From Anthoceros angustus (lineage: Eukaryota > Streptophyta > Anthocerotopsida > Anthocerotales > Anthocerotaceae): a DNA stretch of 64,000 nt. The notes beneath the pieces are model-generated. The model ran no database searches. It had not been told where the DNA came from and saw only the letters and a list, made by a program, of their open reading frames with translations. Positions 19,340 through 30,849 of this stretch are shown piece after piece; within the stretch, counting starts at the first letter, position 1, and the number at the start of each line of letters is the position of its first letter. Position numbers and translations under genes: made by a program. The stretch is taken from contig VJWM01000238.1 of NCBI GenBank assembly GCA_010909165.1, forward strand, positions 124,001 to 188,000, given 5' to 3'.

Positions 19340-22300
19340 TCACCTGGCTAAGTGAGTTTGAGGATACCCGTCTTCACTTTGCCAGCCAGCCTCATGCAAC
19401 GCTAGCCTTAGATCGTTCAACAGTGTGTATACTCCTTGCTGACATCTCCGGTCTTCCACCAGAAACGTGTGCACCTTCTCTCCGTGTTCTATCCAGCTCC
19501 GACCAGGCTTCTTCCATGCACCTGCTCGTAATCTCAACTCATCCACTTCCTTGATGCAGTCCCACATGCCTGCCTGAGCATACAAGGTTCCCATGAGCAC
19601 ATAGGCGGAAGGGTGTTGTGGTTCCAGAGCCCTTGCGCAATCGAACATACACCTTCCCAGCAGCACATTGTTATGTTTCCGGCAAGCACCCAACAGCGAC
19701 AGCCAGACATGTAAGGTAGCAGCCAACGGCATGGTCGAGATCAAGGCTTCTGCCTTCTTCAGGAGTCCAGCACGGCCGAGCAAATCAATCAGACAGACAT
19801 AGTGCTCCACTTCTGCAGTGATGCCATTATCTTTGCTCATGCTTTCGAAGCACTCCAGGCCTTCATCCACCATGCCTGCATGACTGCATGCCGACAGGAC
19901 TGCCAGAAATGTGACTCTGCTTGGCTTCACATCTGCCGCACACATTTCGTGATACCGCTGCACACAAGTCTTGTAGTCTCCTTGTCTAGCGTACCCAGCC
20001 ATAAGTGCGTTCCAAGATACGACATCAGGCTCCGGCAGAGAGTCGAACGTGTTTTGGGCATCGACCATGCTCCCACATTTACCATATGCATGGATCAGAC
20101 TGTTTGCCACAGGAAGACTGCACTCGAAGCCATCCACAATGTGTTGATGGATGTGCAGACACGTCTCCAGGGCTCCTGTGTTGCTGCAGGCCTCAAGACA
20201 CACAGAAACGTGGCCTGGTTGGATGGTATCCCTTCTCCTAACATCAACTCCAAGATTTGCAGGGCCTTCTCCCCTTGGTCCTGCTGGGCATAAGCTGCGA
20301 TCATTGCATTCCATGTGACAACATCACGATTGAATAGTTGGTCGAACACCCTTCTCGCATCCATGAGGCTGCCACACCTTGCATACATGCTCACCAAAGC
20401 ATTGCCTACAAACACGTCTGATTCAAATCCCCTCGAGGCAGCTTCGCTGTGAATTTCCTTCCCTTCCGCCACGACTCCACTTTTACAGTTTGCCCATGGA
20501 CAAGGGTGACTTCCTCCTTTTCAGCAAGGGAGGCACATGCTTGGAGTGCACTGGCAAATGTCCAAGCATCTGGTCTGATGCCTTCTCCCGCATTTCAGAA
20601 TAGAGATGCAAAGCGAGGTAGCCTTGCTCCTGCTGAGCGTGCGCTGCGATCATAGTATTCCATGATACTACATCTCGGTGACGAAGTCCAGCAAACACCT
20701 CCTGTGCATCCCTGAGGCTTCCACATTTTGAATACATGCTCATCAGAGTGTTTGCTACATAAGTATTCGATATCAAGCCCCTTGCAGCAGCTTCCGCATG
20801 TATGTCACGTCCCTCTTGCAGTGACATCACCATGACATTTTGCCCGTGGATCAAACAACTTTCCTCCTTTTCAGCAAGGGTGCCACATGCTTGGAGAGCG
20901 CTGGCAAAGGTCCAAGTATCTGGTCGATGCCTTCCGCCTGCATTCTCTCGTAAAGCTCTAGTGACTTTCCTCCTTGGTCGTGCTGAGCATATGCTGTAAT
21001 CACTGCAGTCCACAATACCAAGTTCCGGTTGGAGATTCTATCAAAAACTTGCTCCGCATCCCTGAGGCTGCCACACTTTGCATACATACTAACCAATGCA
21101 CTACCCACAAACAATGATGAGTCGAGTGCCCTCTCAATAATCTCAGCGTGTATTTCCTCCTTCTGTAGGGACGCCAATCTAAATTTATGTCCCTGGACAG
21201 CTATGCTCTCCTCCTGCTCTGCAAGAATTGCACATGCTTGGAGAGCACCAACAAATGACCGATCATTTGTCCTGATCCCTTCTCTTTGCATTCTACAAAA
21301 GATCTGTAATGCCTTGCCACCTTGTCCCTGCTGGACATATGCAGAAATCATTGCATTCCATGGGACCGCATCCTGCTGGGACATTGTCCCCAACACCTGC
21401 TCTGCATCGACAATGCTCCCACATCTTGCATACATGGTAACCAACGTGCTACCAACAAAAACGTCCTTCTCAAAACCGCACAGAGAAGCTTCATAATATA
21501 ATTTCTTGCCTGTTTGCAACGATGCCAGTTTCACAATTTGGCCCTCCAGAAATGTACTTGGCTCTTTCTCTGCAAGGATAGCACATGCCTGGAGAACACT
21601 AACAAAAGTTCTATCATCTGGTATAACTCCTTCGTCTTCCATTTCAGCATAAATCTGCAAGGCCTCACGTCCTTTATCCTGCTGGGCATATGCTGTAATA
21701 AGGGCATTCCATGACACGACATCACGCTGAGAGAGTCTGGCAAACACCAGCTGGGCATCTGAGATGCTACCGCATTTAGCATACATACTAACCAGAGTAT
21801 TGCCAAGGAAAACATCTGATTCGAACCCATACTTGCCCACATCAGCATGAATCCGCTTTCCCTCCTGCAGGTCCTCCAGCCTGCTGCATGCCTTCAGCAA
21901 ACTGACAAGCGTATATTTGTCAGGCTGCACACCTGCGACTTGCATCCGCTCATAGCATGAAATAGCCTCTCGACACTGTCCAGAGTTTCTATACCCAGAG
22001 ATGATGGCTGTCCATGAGAAGACAGTTCGGTGCTGCAATCTTCCAAACAGCTGCAGCCCATCCGGCAAGCTTCCACAATTGACATGTGCCGTAACCAGGA
22101 GCTCGCCCAAATTCCTGTTCAGATACAACCCATGTTTTGCCAAAAAAGCATGCACTTTCTTGGCATAGACTGGGGCCTTCTTCTTCATGCAAGCCTGCAA
22201 TAACTTCTTACACGTCTGCACAGAAGGCACAGTCCCCTCCTGATCCATGTGCACAAGGGCCTCCAGAGCCTTGTCCACCTGCACATCCTTGCACAATCTC

Positions 22301-22353
22301 TCCACCGTCAAGGCACTTCCTTGAGTAACCTGCACCCTGCAAGGCCGTAGCAT
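19340..22353 (-). CDS. PLS-class pentatricopeptide repeat protein with E/E+ tail; four apparent frameshifts
   Basis: Intronless; ATG at 22353 (MLRPCRVQVTQGSALTVERL). Tandem ~35-residue PPR units of P, L and S type run the whole length, with recurring DVVSWNA.I.AYAQQ and FVGN.LVSMYAKCGS motifs. The end is E/E+ like (GRAGLLKKAEALI, then GAWKKPGRSWIEHGEKVHTF) with stop at 19340. There is no DYW deaminase domain, so any C-to-U editing role would need a partner. Family role: sequence-specific binding of organellar RNA for editing, splicing or stability. About 1005 codons would be spanned, but the frame slips by one base at about 20925, 20581, 20472 and 20195. Each is explained by one missing base, and no internal stop arises otherwise. 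It is either a recent pseudogene or a gene with sequence errors. The start is divergent from RNR1. Confidence 0.85.
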
Positions 22354-23205
22354 TAGACGAAAGCACTTCGGTTCCCTACTTGAGCTCGTCTGCTATGCCA
22401 TCAGAGTGGAGATGCCTCTCATGGGCGGCAGTCAAAGCACGTACACATCTATGCCGGCCCGTCATCCCATCTGACAGTGGACTGCCCACCATCGTCGGAC
22501 GTGGTGAAGCGTTCCACAACTTATTCAGCCGCCGAAGGTCCATCGACATGACGTCAGGGTGGCATAGACATGGCTGCAGGCAAAAAGGCCCAGCCCTCAG
22601 AGCCAGGACTGATCCGCCTGGTTAATGACCCACCAAAACTCAGGAAACGACCCATTCCCACACACCATGCTCAGCCAGTAATGTGGCACTGACCCACCAT
22701 GAGCCAAACCAAAGCGGGCGTGCCACTTCTTAAAGCCTGCATGGAAGAGAAGTCCATGTCCCTCTTCCTCCGACATCCCGTCAGGGCCCAAACTCCCTAC
22801 AGGACACTCCAAAAGGCATAAGCACTTGAGGTCCACACCTTCCCAAAGCACATGCAACCACCACACGACCCAGAAACAATGTCCATCCGTACCTGCAGAG
22901 GAAGCTGCGAGTGTGGCAACAGCCCGCTTCGGAGGGAACCAGCTACCACACCCGAATTCTCCATGACCCCAGGAAAGGCAAGCACCTGCCCTGAAAATGG
23001 CCGAAATCCGAACTCCCAAAGTCGTTGAGCTCAAATGCGCTCCCACCAGTACCACAGCACATCACACCAGCACACACACCATCACCGCCCAGATCCGACA
23101 TGGTCTGCGGGAGACTGAGGACGAGACGGGAATCACGGCCGGGGCAATGGAACCATAAAACAACCCGACGCACCCGGGATCATGCCGTGGGCGCCAGTGT
23201 TCCAA
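22354..23205. other. Intergenic region between divergent PPR and RNR1 genes
   Basis: No convincing coding region; the short frames here have arbitrary composition. The promoters of both genes probably lie in this interval and in 23206-23620. Confidence 0.5.
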
Positions 23206-23232
23206 CTTCCCGCCTCTGCCAGATTTCCCGCC
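23206..23232 (+). promoter_or_regulatory. Two E2F-type sites upstream of RNR1
   Basis: CTTCCCGCC at 23206-23214 and TTTCCCGCC at 23224-23232 match the plant E2F consensus TTTCCCGC/TTSSCGSS. They lie 390-415 bases before the RNR1 start codon. Plant ribonucleotide reductase genes are established E2F targets switched on at G1/S, so the sites fit cell-cycle control. They are inferred from sequence only. Confidence 0.7.
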
Positions 23233-23620
23233 ACACCAAGTCGAACTTGGGGCTTCCTGGCGGCAGGACTAACTGCCACCAGAATCCCGCTCTCCGGGTA
23301 ATGGAAGCCAAAGACCTGTTGCAGTGCAGCAGGCATCCTTAGCGCCGCCCCGGGTTCACGGCGGACCCCTCGCGCCGCCGGGGAAGCTTCAGCCCGGGTG
23401 CAGCCGAGCAGCAGGCGCTATAGCTCCTGCCTAAATGCTTCAAATGTGCCCTGGGATCACGGGCAGCCCTAGCCCGGGCACAGCCGCGAGCGCGGCAGCA
23501 CTGGAGGGTACAAATGCGGGCGGATTGCACTGCTGGAGCTGGCCTTCGTGCTTTCACGACCCAGCCTCTGGTTCTGCTTCTACGCAGAGTGCTCGTGGGT
23601 GTTTAGTGAATTCCGTCAAT

Positions 23621-26600
23621 ATGTATGTTATCAAGCGCGATGGGCGGCAGGAGGCGGTACACTTTGACAAGATCACCGCGCGGCTGAAGAAGCTCAGCTA
23701 TGGCCTCAACCCCGATTACTGTGACCCCGTTGTGGTCACCATGAAGGTCTGTGCTGGGGTGTACGCCGGGGTGCACACCAGCCAGCTGGATGAGCTCGCA
23801 GCCGAGACCGCTGCCGCCATGACGGCCTCGCATCCGGACTACGCCCTGGTAGTGCCGGTTCTCTGCTGTACTTTCTGGGTTTCGGTTTGGGGAGCATGCA
23901 GTTTGTGGGCGCGGGCATTGAATTGTGGGTTTGGTGTTGCGAATTCCCGGCCCAGTGTGGGGAGTGGTAGGGAAGGGTTGGGATGTGGGTGAGATGTGCA
24001 TTCATTCTGCTGGTGTGCAGCTGTTTTCGTTTTCTACCTCTCTGGCGAATTTGCTCACTGTGGAAAGGTTTTGCAGCTTGCTGCCCGGATTGCGGTTTCC
24101 AATCTGCACAAGAATACAATGAAGTCGTTTTCTGCGACGTAAGTGGGTGACGGTGCTTCGGTGCATTGCTGGCTTGAGCATTTAGCACGAGTATGTTCAG
24201 TGTAGAGATGGTAGTGCAAGCGATTCATGGTGGTTGTTATGATTTATTCCAGTGTTGAAGTTATGTATCATCATGTGGATCTCAAGTCCGGGAAGAATGC
24301 CCCCTTGATTGGGGATGATGTGTACCGGATTGTCAAAGCGGTATGCGAGAATGCGATGCTAGTTTGCTGGTTTTTGAGTAGTAGTAGGATGACTGGCGTA
24401 TTTAAATTGAGAGGGTTCTTCTGTCAGAACAAAGACCGGCTGGACAGCGAAGTGATCTACGATAGGGACTTCGATTATGATTACTTTGGTTTCAAGACTT
24501 TGGAGCGGTCGTATCTGTTGAAAGTTAATGGCAAAGTTGTTGAGAGGCCTCAGCATATGCTGATGCGTGTAGCGGTCGGGATTCACAAGGAAGACATCGA
24601 AGCAGCCATTAAGACTTATCACATGATGTCGCAGCGTTGGTTTACTCATGCATCACCCACACTTTTTAATGCTGGGACTCAGAGGCCTCAGGTGAGACCT
24701 GCCTACCTGTCTGAGTGATGGGTTTTGAATCAATGTTTTCTGTGGCATCTGCATTGCTCTTGGCCATGCAGATGGATCAGGCTGTGGTTTTCTGATCTGG
24801 TGGTGGTTGTGCAGCTGAGTAGCTGCTTCTTAGTCTGCATGAAGGATGACAGTATCGAAGGCATTTATGACACTCTGAAAGAATGTGCCGTCATCAGCAA
24901 GTCTGCTGGGGGCATCGGGCTTTCTGTCCATAATATCCGAGCGACCAACAGCTACATTCGTGGGACTAATGGGACATCCAATGGTATTGTTCCTATGTTG
25001 CGTGTCTTCAATGACACTGCCAGATACGTTGACCAGGGTGGTGGGAAACGGAAAGGTGCCTTCTCTAAATGTCATCGTGACCTGTTTCAATTCGCTGCCT
25101 TGCAATCCTGGTTATCTAATACTAGGAGAATATGCCCATGCCAATAACCAGGTGCGTTTGCGGTATATTTGGAACCATGGCATGCGGATGTGTTTGATTG
25201 GCTGGACCTCCGGAAGAACCATGGGAAGGTTGGTCCCTGCCCTTGATAATGCCGACTGTGTTTGGCATTGGGTGGAGCTTTGGAGAGAATTGTAGCTGAA
25301 TGTAGCCGACCTGCTACTCTCATCTTTTAAACAACTCTCTTCCTTTTATGTCCGCAGGAGGAAAACAGGGCCCGAGATCTGTTCTACGGCCTGTGGATTC
25401 CTGATCTGTTCATGCAGAGGGTGGAGTCAGATCAGCCCTGGTCGCTGTTCTGTCCTAACGAAGCACCTGGACTTGCCGATCGCTGGGGTGATGAATTTGA
25501 AAGGCTTTATGAGAAGTACGAGGCGGAGGTACTGTGGACCTCATCTCATTTTTCAATTTTCACCTGAAAGTGTCCTCCAGTTGTGTTCTCATGGTCGGTT
25601 CTCATCCAGGGTAAGGCAAAGAAGGTTGTTCCAGCCCAGAAGCTGTGGTTCTCAATATTAGAAGCTCAAGTTGAAACAGGGAATCCGTATATGCTGTTCA
25701 AGGTGAAAAGTTGGCCTCTTATTTTAGCTTGTATGATTGGTTCTATCCGTGAGCTGTGAATTTCCAACATTCATTCATTGCCTCAGGATGCGTGCAACAA
25801 GAAAAGTAATCAGCAGAATCTCGGTACAATCAAGTCCTCCAACTTGTGTACTGAGATCCTGGAGTTCACAAGTGCAGAGGAGACAGCAGTTTGCAACCTG
25901 GCTTCTATAGCCCTGCCTCGTTTTGTCCGTGAACAGGTTAGTTCGTAGGCTGATCGTCGCCTTGAACTCCTGTACATGTCTTGTACATGTTCTCTTCTGA
26001 CTCCTGTGCGTTTTCTACAACAGGGTGTTCCTCTGGAAGCTCACCCTACTAAGATGGTTGGTAGCAGAGGCCACAAGAATCGTTATTTTGACCTAGACAA
26101 GCTTGGAGAGGTACGAGTCTGTGATCGAGGATACTACTGTTAATTACGTAAGGGACGGCGGCAAAGACCTTGGGTACTGACCATCCTTCTGTCCCTTGCA
26201 ACAGATCACAGCTCTAGTGACTCGTAATCTGAACAGGATCATTGATGTGAATTACTATCCTGTGGAAACGGCTAAGGTTTCCAATATGAGGCACAGACCA
26301 ATAGGGATTGGTGTCCAGGGCTTAGCTGATGCTTTCATCCTTCTGGGCATGTCCTTTGATGCCGATGAGGTGATAACACGCTCCCTGTCATCTCATCCAG
26401 AGCTTGATTGTTAGAACAGTTTCATGAGATTCGCTAAGATTTGAAGGCGATTCGTTGCAGGCACAAAAATTAAACCAGGACATTTTTGAGACGATATACT
26501 TCCACGCACTGAAAACGTCATGTCAGCTTGCAGTGGAAGAGGGTCCTTACTCGTCATTTCAAGGCAGCCCAGCAAGCAAGGTAAACGTGTCGCCTGCTCT

Positions 26601-27816
26601 TCGTGTAGGCCAGAGGCTCCTGCGAAATAGCCGTTCTATGTTTGGTACACAAGTGCTCATTGAAATTCATCTGATCACCTCTCTTCCTTCACCTCAGGGT
26701 CTCTTGCAGCCAGATCTGTGGGATGTGGAACCCTCTGGCCGCTGGGACTGGACAGGTTTGCGTGAATCCATTGCAAAGCATGGATTGCGGAATTCTCTCC
26801 TTGTGGCTCCAATGCCAACAGCTTCAACCAGTCAGATACTGGGCAATAATGAATGTTTCGAACCGTACACTTCCAACATTTACAGCAGGAGAGTACTCAG
26901 GTACGTGTACATGTTATAGGTATCTTGGATCTGGTCTGATCTGCTTTGACAATAGGGCAACTAACACGGTGTGCTCTGTTTTGCAGTGGGGAGTTTGTTG
27001 TGGTTAATAAGCATCTCTTGAACGATCTAACGGACATGGGACTTTGGACTGCTGATCTGAAGAATCAAGTCATTTTCCATAACGGATCTATCCAACAGAT
27101 CAGTTCTATACCAGAGGATATGAAAGCCATCTACAGGTAATGACTCGGCGTGACCCTAAAATTGGAGGGGTTGGTTTTGTGGGTATATTAGTGTATATTC
27201 TGAAGCTTGTTTTGGTCACAGAACTGTCTGGGAGATCAAGCAACGAAGTATAGTAGATATGGCTGCTGCCCGAGGTGCTTTCATCGATCAAAGCCAGAGT
27301 CTAAATATCCACATGGACCAGCCAAATTTTGGGAAGTTAACATCCCTGCACTTCTACACCTGGCGAAAGGTGATCCCTCATTCCTGATCTGATAGACTGT
27401 ATTGCACCAGAAACTGTGTGGTGTAGGCTATATCTGGTTCCTCTACATGTACAGGGTTTGAAGACAGGCATGTATTATTTGCGCTCTCGGGCTGCTGCAG
27501 ATGCGATCAAATTCACTGTTGATACTACCGCGGTGAAGGTACGTAGTGGTAACATGTACTGCCTCATCCTGCGATTGTGTAGGTGCCGAGGCACTGAAGG
27601 GTGGGGTGTGCCGTCCTTGAATGTCAGGAAGCGGAGAAACCAAAGTTGGAACCAGTAGACAGCACCGAGACTCTGCAAGGGAAGATGTCTCAAATGGGCA
27701 CCGAGTCTCTGCAAGTGAAGATGTCTCAAATGAGCACCGAGTCTCTGCAAATGAAGATGTCGCAAATGGTTTGCTCACTGGAGAACAAGGATGACTGTCT
27801 CTCTTGCGGGTCGTAA
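23621..27816 (+). CDS. RNR1: Ribonucleotide reductase large subunit (class Ia alpha), 17 exons
   Basis: Reduces ribonucleoside diphosphates to dNDPs with the small R2 subunit; cytosolic. Exons by GT-AG and homology: 23621-23848, 24077-24138, 24253-24340, 24428-24691, 24815-25055, 25152-25228, 25358-25528, 25610-25702, 25787-25936, 26024-26110, 26205-26369, 26461-26580, 26698-26900, 26987-27136, 27222-27369, 27455-27538, 27628-27816. All phases agree, giving 839 aa without a stop. The N-terminal ATP-cone starts [19 protein letters not shown]. Active-site residues fall at the numbers known from human RRM1: C218 (QLSSCFLV), N427, C429 and E431 (NLCTE), C444 (AVCNLAS). Also present: [15 protein letters not shown] and C-terminal redox cysteines C834/C837 (CLSCGS). 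Length is about 20 aa above the usual, owing to a repeat in the tail. E2F-like sites lie upstream. No transit peptide. Confidence 0.96.
27667..27774 (+). repeat. 36-bp (12-residue) triplication in the RNR1 C-terminal tail
   Basis: Three in-frame units [24 protein letters not shown] and [12 protein letters not shown] occupy residues 791-826, immediately before the swinging CLSC redox motif. The last unit is the one corresponding to the conserved xxAQMVCSL of other plants. Confidence 0.93.
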
Positions 27817-28490
27817 ATTATATTAGCTTTCTGCCTAGTTTTCTTGTACATCATTTAGTGTCAGCGATGTCACCTTCACCGTGACCCTCCTTGTGCTTGG
27901 AGTGTGTCAACTGTCTGTAGAGTGTCAAAGGACAAACTCTGAGAACCTGTGGCGTGAAGAGCCCTTTGTACATACGAACATTGTTTTACCGGAAGGTTAA
28001 TTTACTTCCTACGCTGCGATAGAAACATCTGAGAAATTTGTCTTGTGAAGCACTGAGAAAATTGTCTTGTGAAGCACTGAGAAATTTGTCTTGTGGAATT
28101 TGTCTCTGACGTACATTTGCATGGCAATCCTTGCACCTTTGTCTGTTTACATTTGCACGGGTGTGTTGCCTAGCAAGTGAGCAGGCAATGACAAGACAAG
28201 AGTATGTGTGAACCAACAGCCATGTACTACCTTGCATATTTACTCGGATGTAGAAAGTTGTAACCTCTTGAAGTTAAGGGCAGACTTAACAGTGGCACCC
28301 CCGGTGGGACTCACATGAGTTTGTGCAGACCTGGCATCCTAACTATTCCACCTTGTGTGACTGATCTAAACTGCCTGCAAGCCTCTCTGTTCTGTCTTGC
28401 AAGTCCACAAATCAGTTGTCTTCTTGTTCGTAGGGTAGTGAGTAAAGATGGAGATTTTTTCCCGCTTGATTGCTTTTCTAACCTGTTCTC
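27817..28490. other. RNR1 3' flank, no gene
   Basis: Probable 3' UTR and spacer. It contains the 24-bp tandem repeat at 28030-28096. Confidence 0.5.
28030..28096. repeat. 24-25-bp tandem repeat, ~3 copies
   Basis: The unit is 'tgagaaatttgtcttgtgaa' + 'gcac', just downstream of RNR1. Confidence 0.88.
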
Positions 28491-28600
28491 AAGATGCTCC
28501 CATCGAATCCCTGCAAATGATTCACATGCCTCTCATACCGTTTGGTCTGTGCAATGCCCCTTGAGCTCTCCAAGCTGCATTTTGGGCTGTACGTGCTGAA
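28490..28600 (+). pseudogene. Ty3/Gypsy reverse transcriptase scrap
   Basis: A frame reads MPLIPFGLCNAP, a stop, then ALQAAFWAV. This corresponds to the Gypsy RT motif MPFGLxNAPATFQ. Only this motif survives. Confidence 0.6.
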
Positions 28601-28729
28601 ACCATCAAGGTTAAGAACAGGAAGTAAAAGTAGGAATCACGAGTAGCATAGGAAATTGAAGTGATGGCCCTCTCTGACTCATCTAGTGCTAGGAAGATTG
28701 GAGACACATTCATGCTCCCTCCGTTATAC

Positions 28730-29070
28730 GGATCTCCCCATGAAGATCCTGACGAACACTTATGGTTGTTTCGAAGAGTTCTTAAAAACCCGAATGCTCG
28801 AAACTGAGAAAAATTTAAAATAGATCAAACTTTTTCCAGCTTCTCTCCATGGCGAAGCTGAAGCTTGGTATGAGACTCTTGAAGATGCCTACAGGTTGGA
28901 TTGGCCGGGCCTCTGCAACGCTTTCCTTGCAAGATTTACAAGCAGCCCGTTCCACCAAGACTGCAAGGCCGCCCTTGACTACCCCTATCAGGGAAGTCGA
29001 GAGCCAATCGGGAACTATGCTGAGCGTGCCCAAATCCTGGTCAAGAAGCTTGCTTAGCGCCGCTTTCCAT
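28730..29070 (+). pseudogene. Ty3/Gypsy Gag fragment
   Basis: Reads EDPDEHLWLFRRVLKNPNAR, a stop in place of Trp, KFKIDQTFSSF. After a one-base shift it reads HGEAEAWYETLEDAYRLDWP, NAFLARFTSSPFHQ and IGNYAERAQILVKKLA. This is the conserved Gag core (FxxxLxGxAxxWY...W..L...F...F). One frameshift and two stops are present. The protease, RT and integrase that should follow are absent; the fragment ends near 29070. Confidence 0.8.
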
Positions 29071-30849
29071 GCGGCCGAAACAAAACCAAAACTACTAAAA
29101 ACAGTGTATTCCGCTTTTGGTGGGAGGAAAGATTTCCAATTTCGTGTTGGCCCTCCCCTCCCCTCCTTTGCGCTTTTCGCGCCAACATTTGGCGCCGTTA
29201 CGGGCTATCGGCAGTGCCCTTCACCGGCACATCCCGTCACTTTGTGGAGAGACCACATTGTTTCTTCTTCGTCGCAGAGATTGTCGCGCACTGAGGCTGT
29301 CGCGCAGCACACCAGAGCTACAGAATCAGCAATGGCATTCAGTCAGCCCTTGGTTCCTGATTCCCAGCAACCTGCTCTTCAATCGCAGCAATTTTTTATG
29401 CCTTCCTCTCAGCAACATCATGCTGAGAGGTCTCCATTGCCTTTTGTAGTTCCACATAGACCTCCTCCTCCCTTCGCTCCATTGCCTCCACCTCCACCAA
29501 CGCGAATGTCCTGGAAAAACAACAATTGTCTTGTGCTTTCAGGCAGCTGTGAGAATCGAAGAGGAGAAACGGGCATTTGGTGGCGTAAAGGAGAAGATGA
29601 AGTCCGCAACAGTGAGGTGGGATGCAAGATGGCCTTATTGTGTGAAGCATGAGACCAATGCTTCCGACCAAGATCCAAGAGGGAGTCAAGTATAACGATG
29701 GAAGAAGATTTACGCTACCGGCATGGAATGTGAAGTGGTCACCCGGACTATTGGAGAATGACTTCATCAGACAGGAAAGATAAAAAAACTGCCAGTGGAC
29801 TTCAACCAGGAATTGTATGAAACCATTGCGGCCTGGATGGTGGTTGTGAACTCAACTATTGAGCCTCCAGATAATATGATTGTCGACTCCAATTTTTTGC
29901 AGACTGCGGGTACTTAAAGTTGCTCATCGATACTTACAGAGTCAGGCTCCTGTTCTCAACCAGATGTTGCAAGTGAGCCCACTGAGGAGGCATCAGAAGA
30001 TCCAGCAGATCCCCAACAATGGACAATGGAGAGGAATAAGCGCAGAAAATTAAAGGAGAAGGTCGTTGATGCCACACTGTCCACAATGACTCAATCATTC
30101 GTCCAAGCTCTCAGTGGTGTTGAAGACAAGAGAGTCATGCGTCATACTGAGAGCATGCAGTTCAACAGAAGGAAGCATAACACTATAATATTTGAAGCGG
30201 CTGAATATACAGCAAGCGGCTTTTGAGTTGAATATAAGCTAAACAGGGTTTTCGATGGGCATTGACAGGCCATATTTGAGCATACCCTGCAGAAGATGGC
30301 ACACAATAAGGGTGTCATGATCGCCCTCTACATGCTCTCACGACACACATTTGTACAGGAAGGGTCCGTCAAATAGGACGAGCATTGTTTTTTGCTAGAA
30401 ACGATGCCCATGTCCTTAGTGCATGCGATACGTTTAGCAACCGTAAATGACCACGGGCAACGACCGCTGGGGCAACTTTGGAGGGAATGCGTACACATAT
30501 TTCTACTCTCCTGCTATACACCCATCTATGGACATGGTGGACGAGGTTGTCCACAACAGGATAGGGTTAAAAGGACGTCGAACGAAACCGCGGACTGGCG
30601 CCGCATGCCGCCTGTGTCCGCCCAAGAGGGACGCAGGCGTGGGCCGCGTAGGCCCCAACTGTGAAGGACTTTCCCGATGCCTGCTGGAGGACACACTTCG
30701 CAAACAGATTACCTGAATCGCACTGGCCTTTCAGGACTAGTCAATTGCTGACGGGCACACGATCCTATTGGCGAACGGACAAAATGAACAAAATTTGCTT
30801 CCTCCGAGTGGCTGTGGACAAAGCACCTGGCAAATCCGTTATGGAACAA
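29071..30849. other. Unassigned region with short frames
   Basis: A plus-strand frame at about 29331-29652 is Q/P-rich (QPLVPDSQQPALQSQQFFMP, then PPPPFAPLPPPPP). Another at 30026-30226 begins MERNKRRKLKEKVVDATLST (67 codons). One at about 30447-30680 contains GNAYTYFYSPAIHPSMDMVD and a CRLC pair. None is recognised. They look like scattered pieces of mobile-element ORFs. Confidence 0.35.

Noticed and set aside
19802-21714. Plus-strand ORFs opposite the PPR gene (up to 163 codons)
   Set aside because: Antisense shadows of the strongly biased PPR coding sequence.
24885-25295. Alternative plus-strand ORF within RNR1
   Set aside because: Shadow of exons 5-6 running into intron; the homologous frame and splice sites explain the region.
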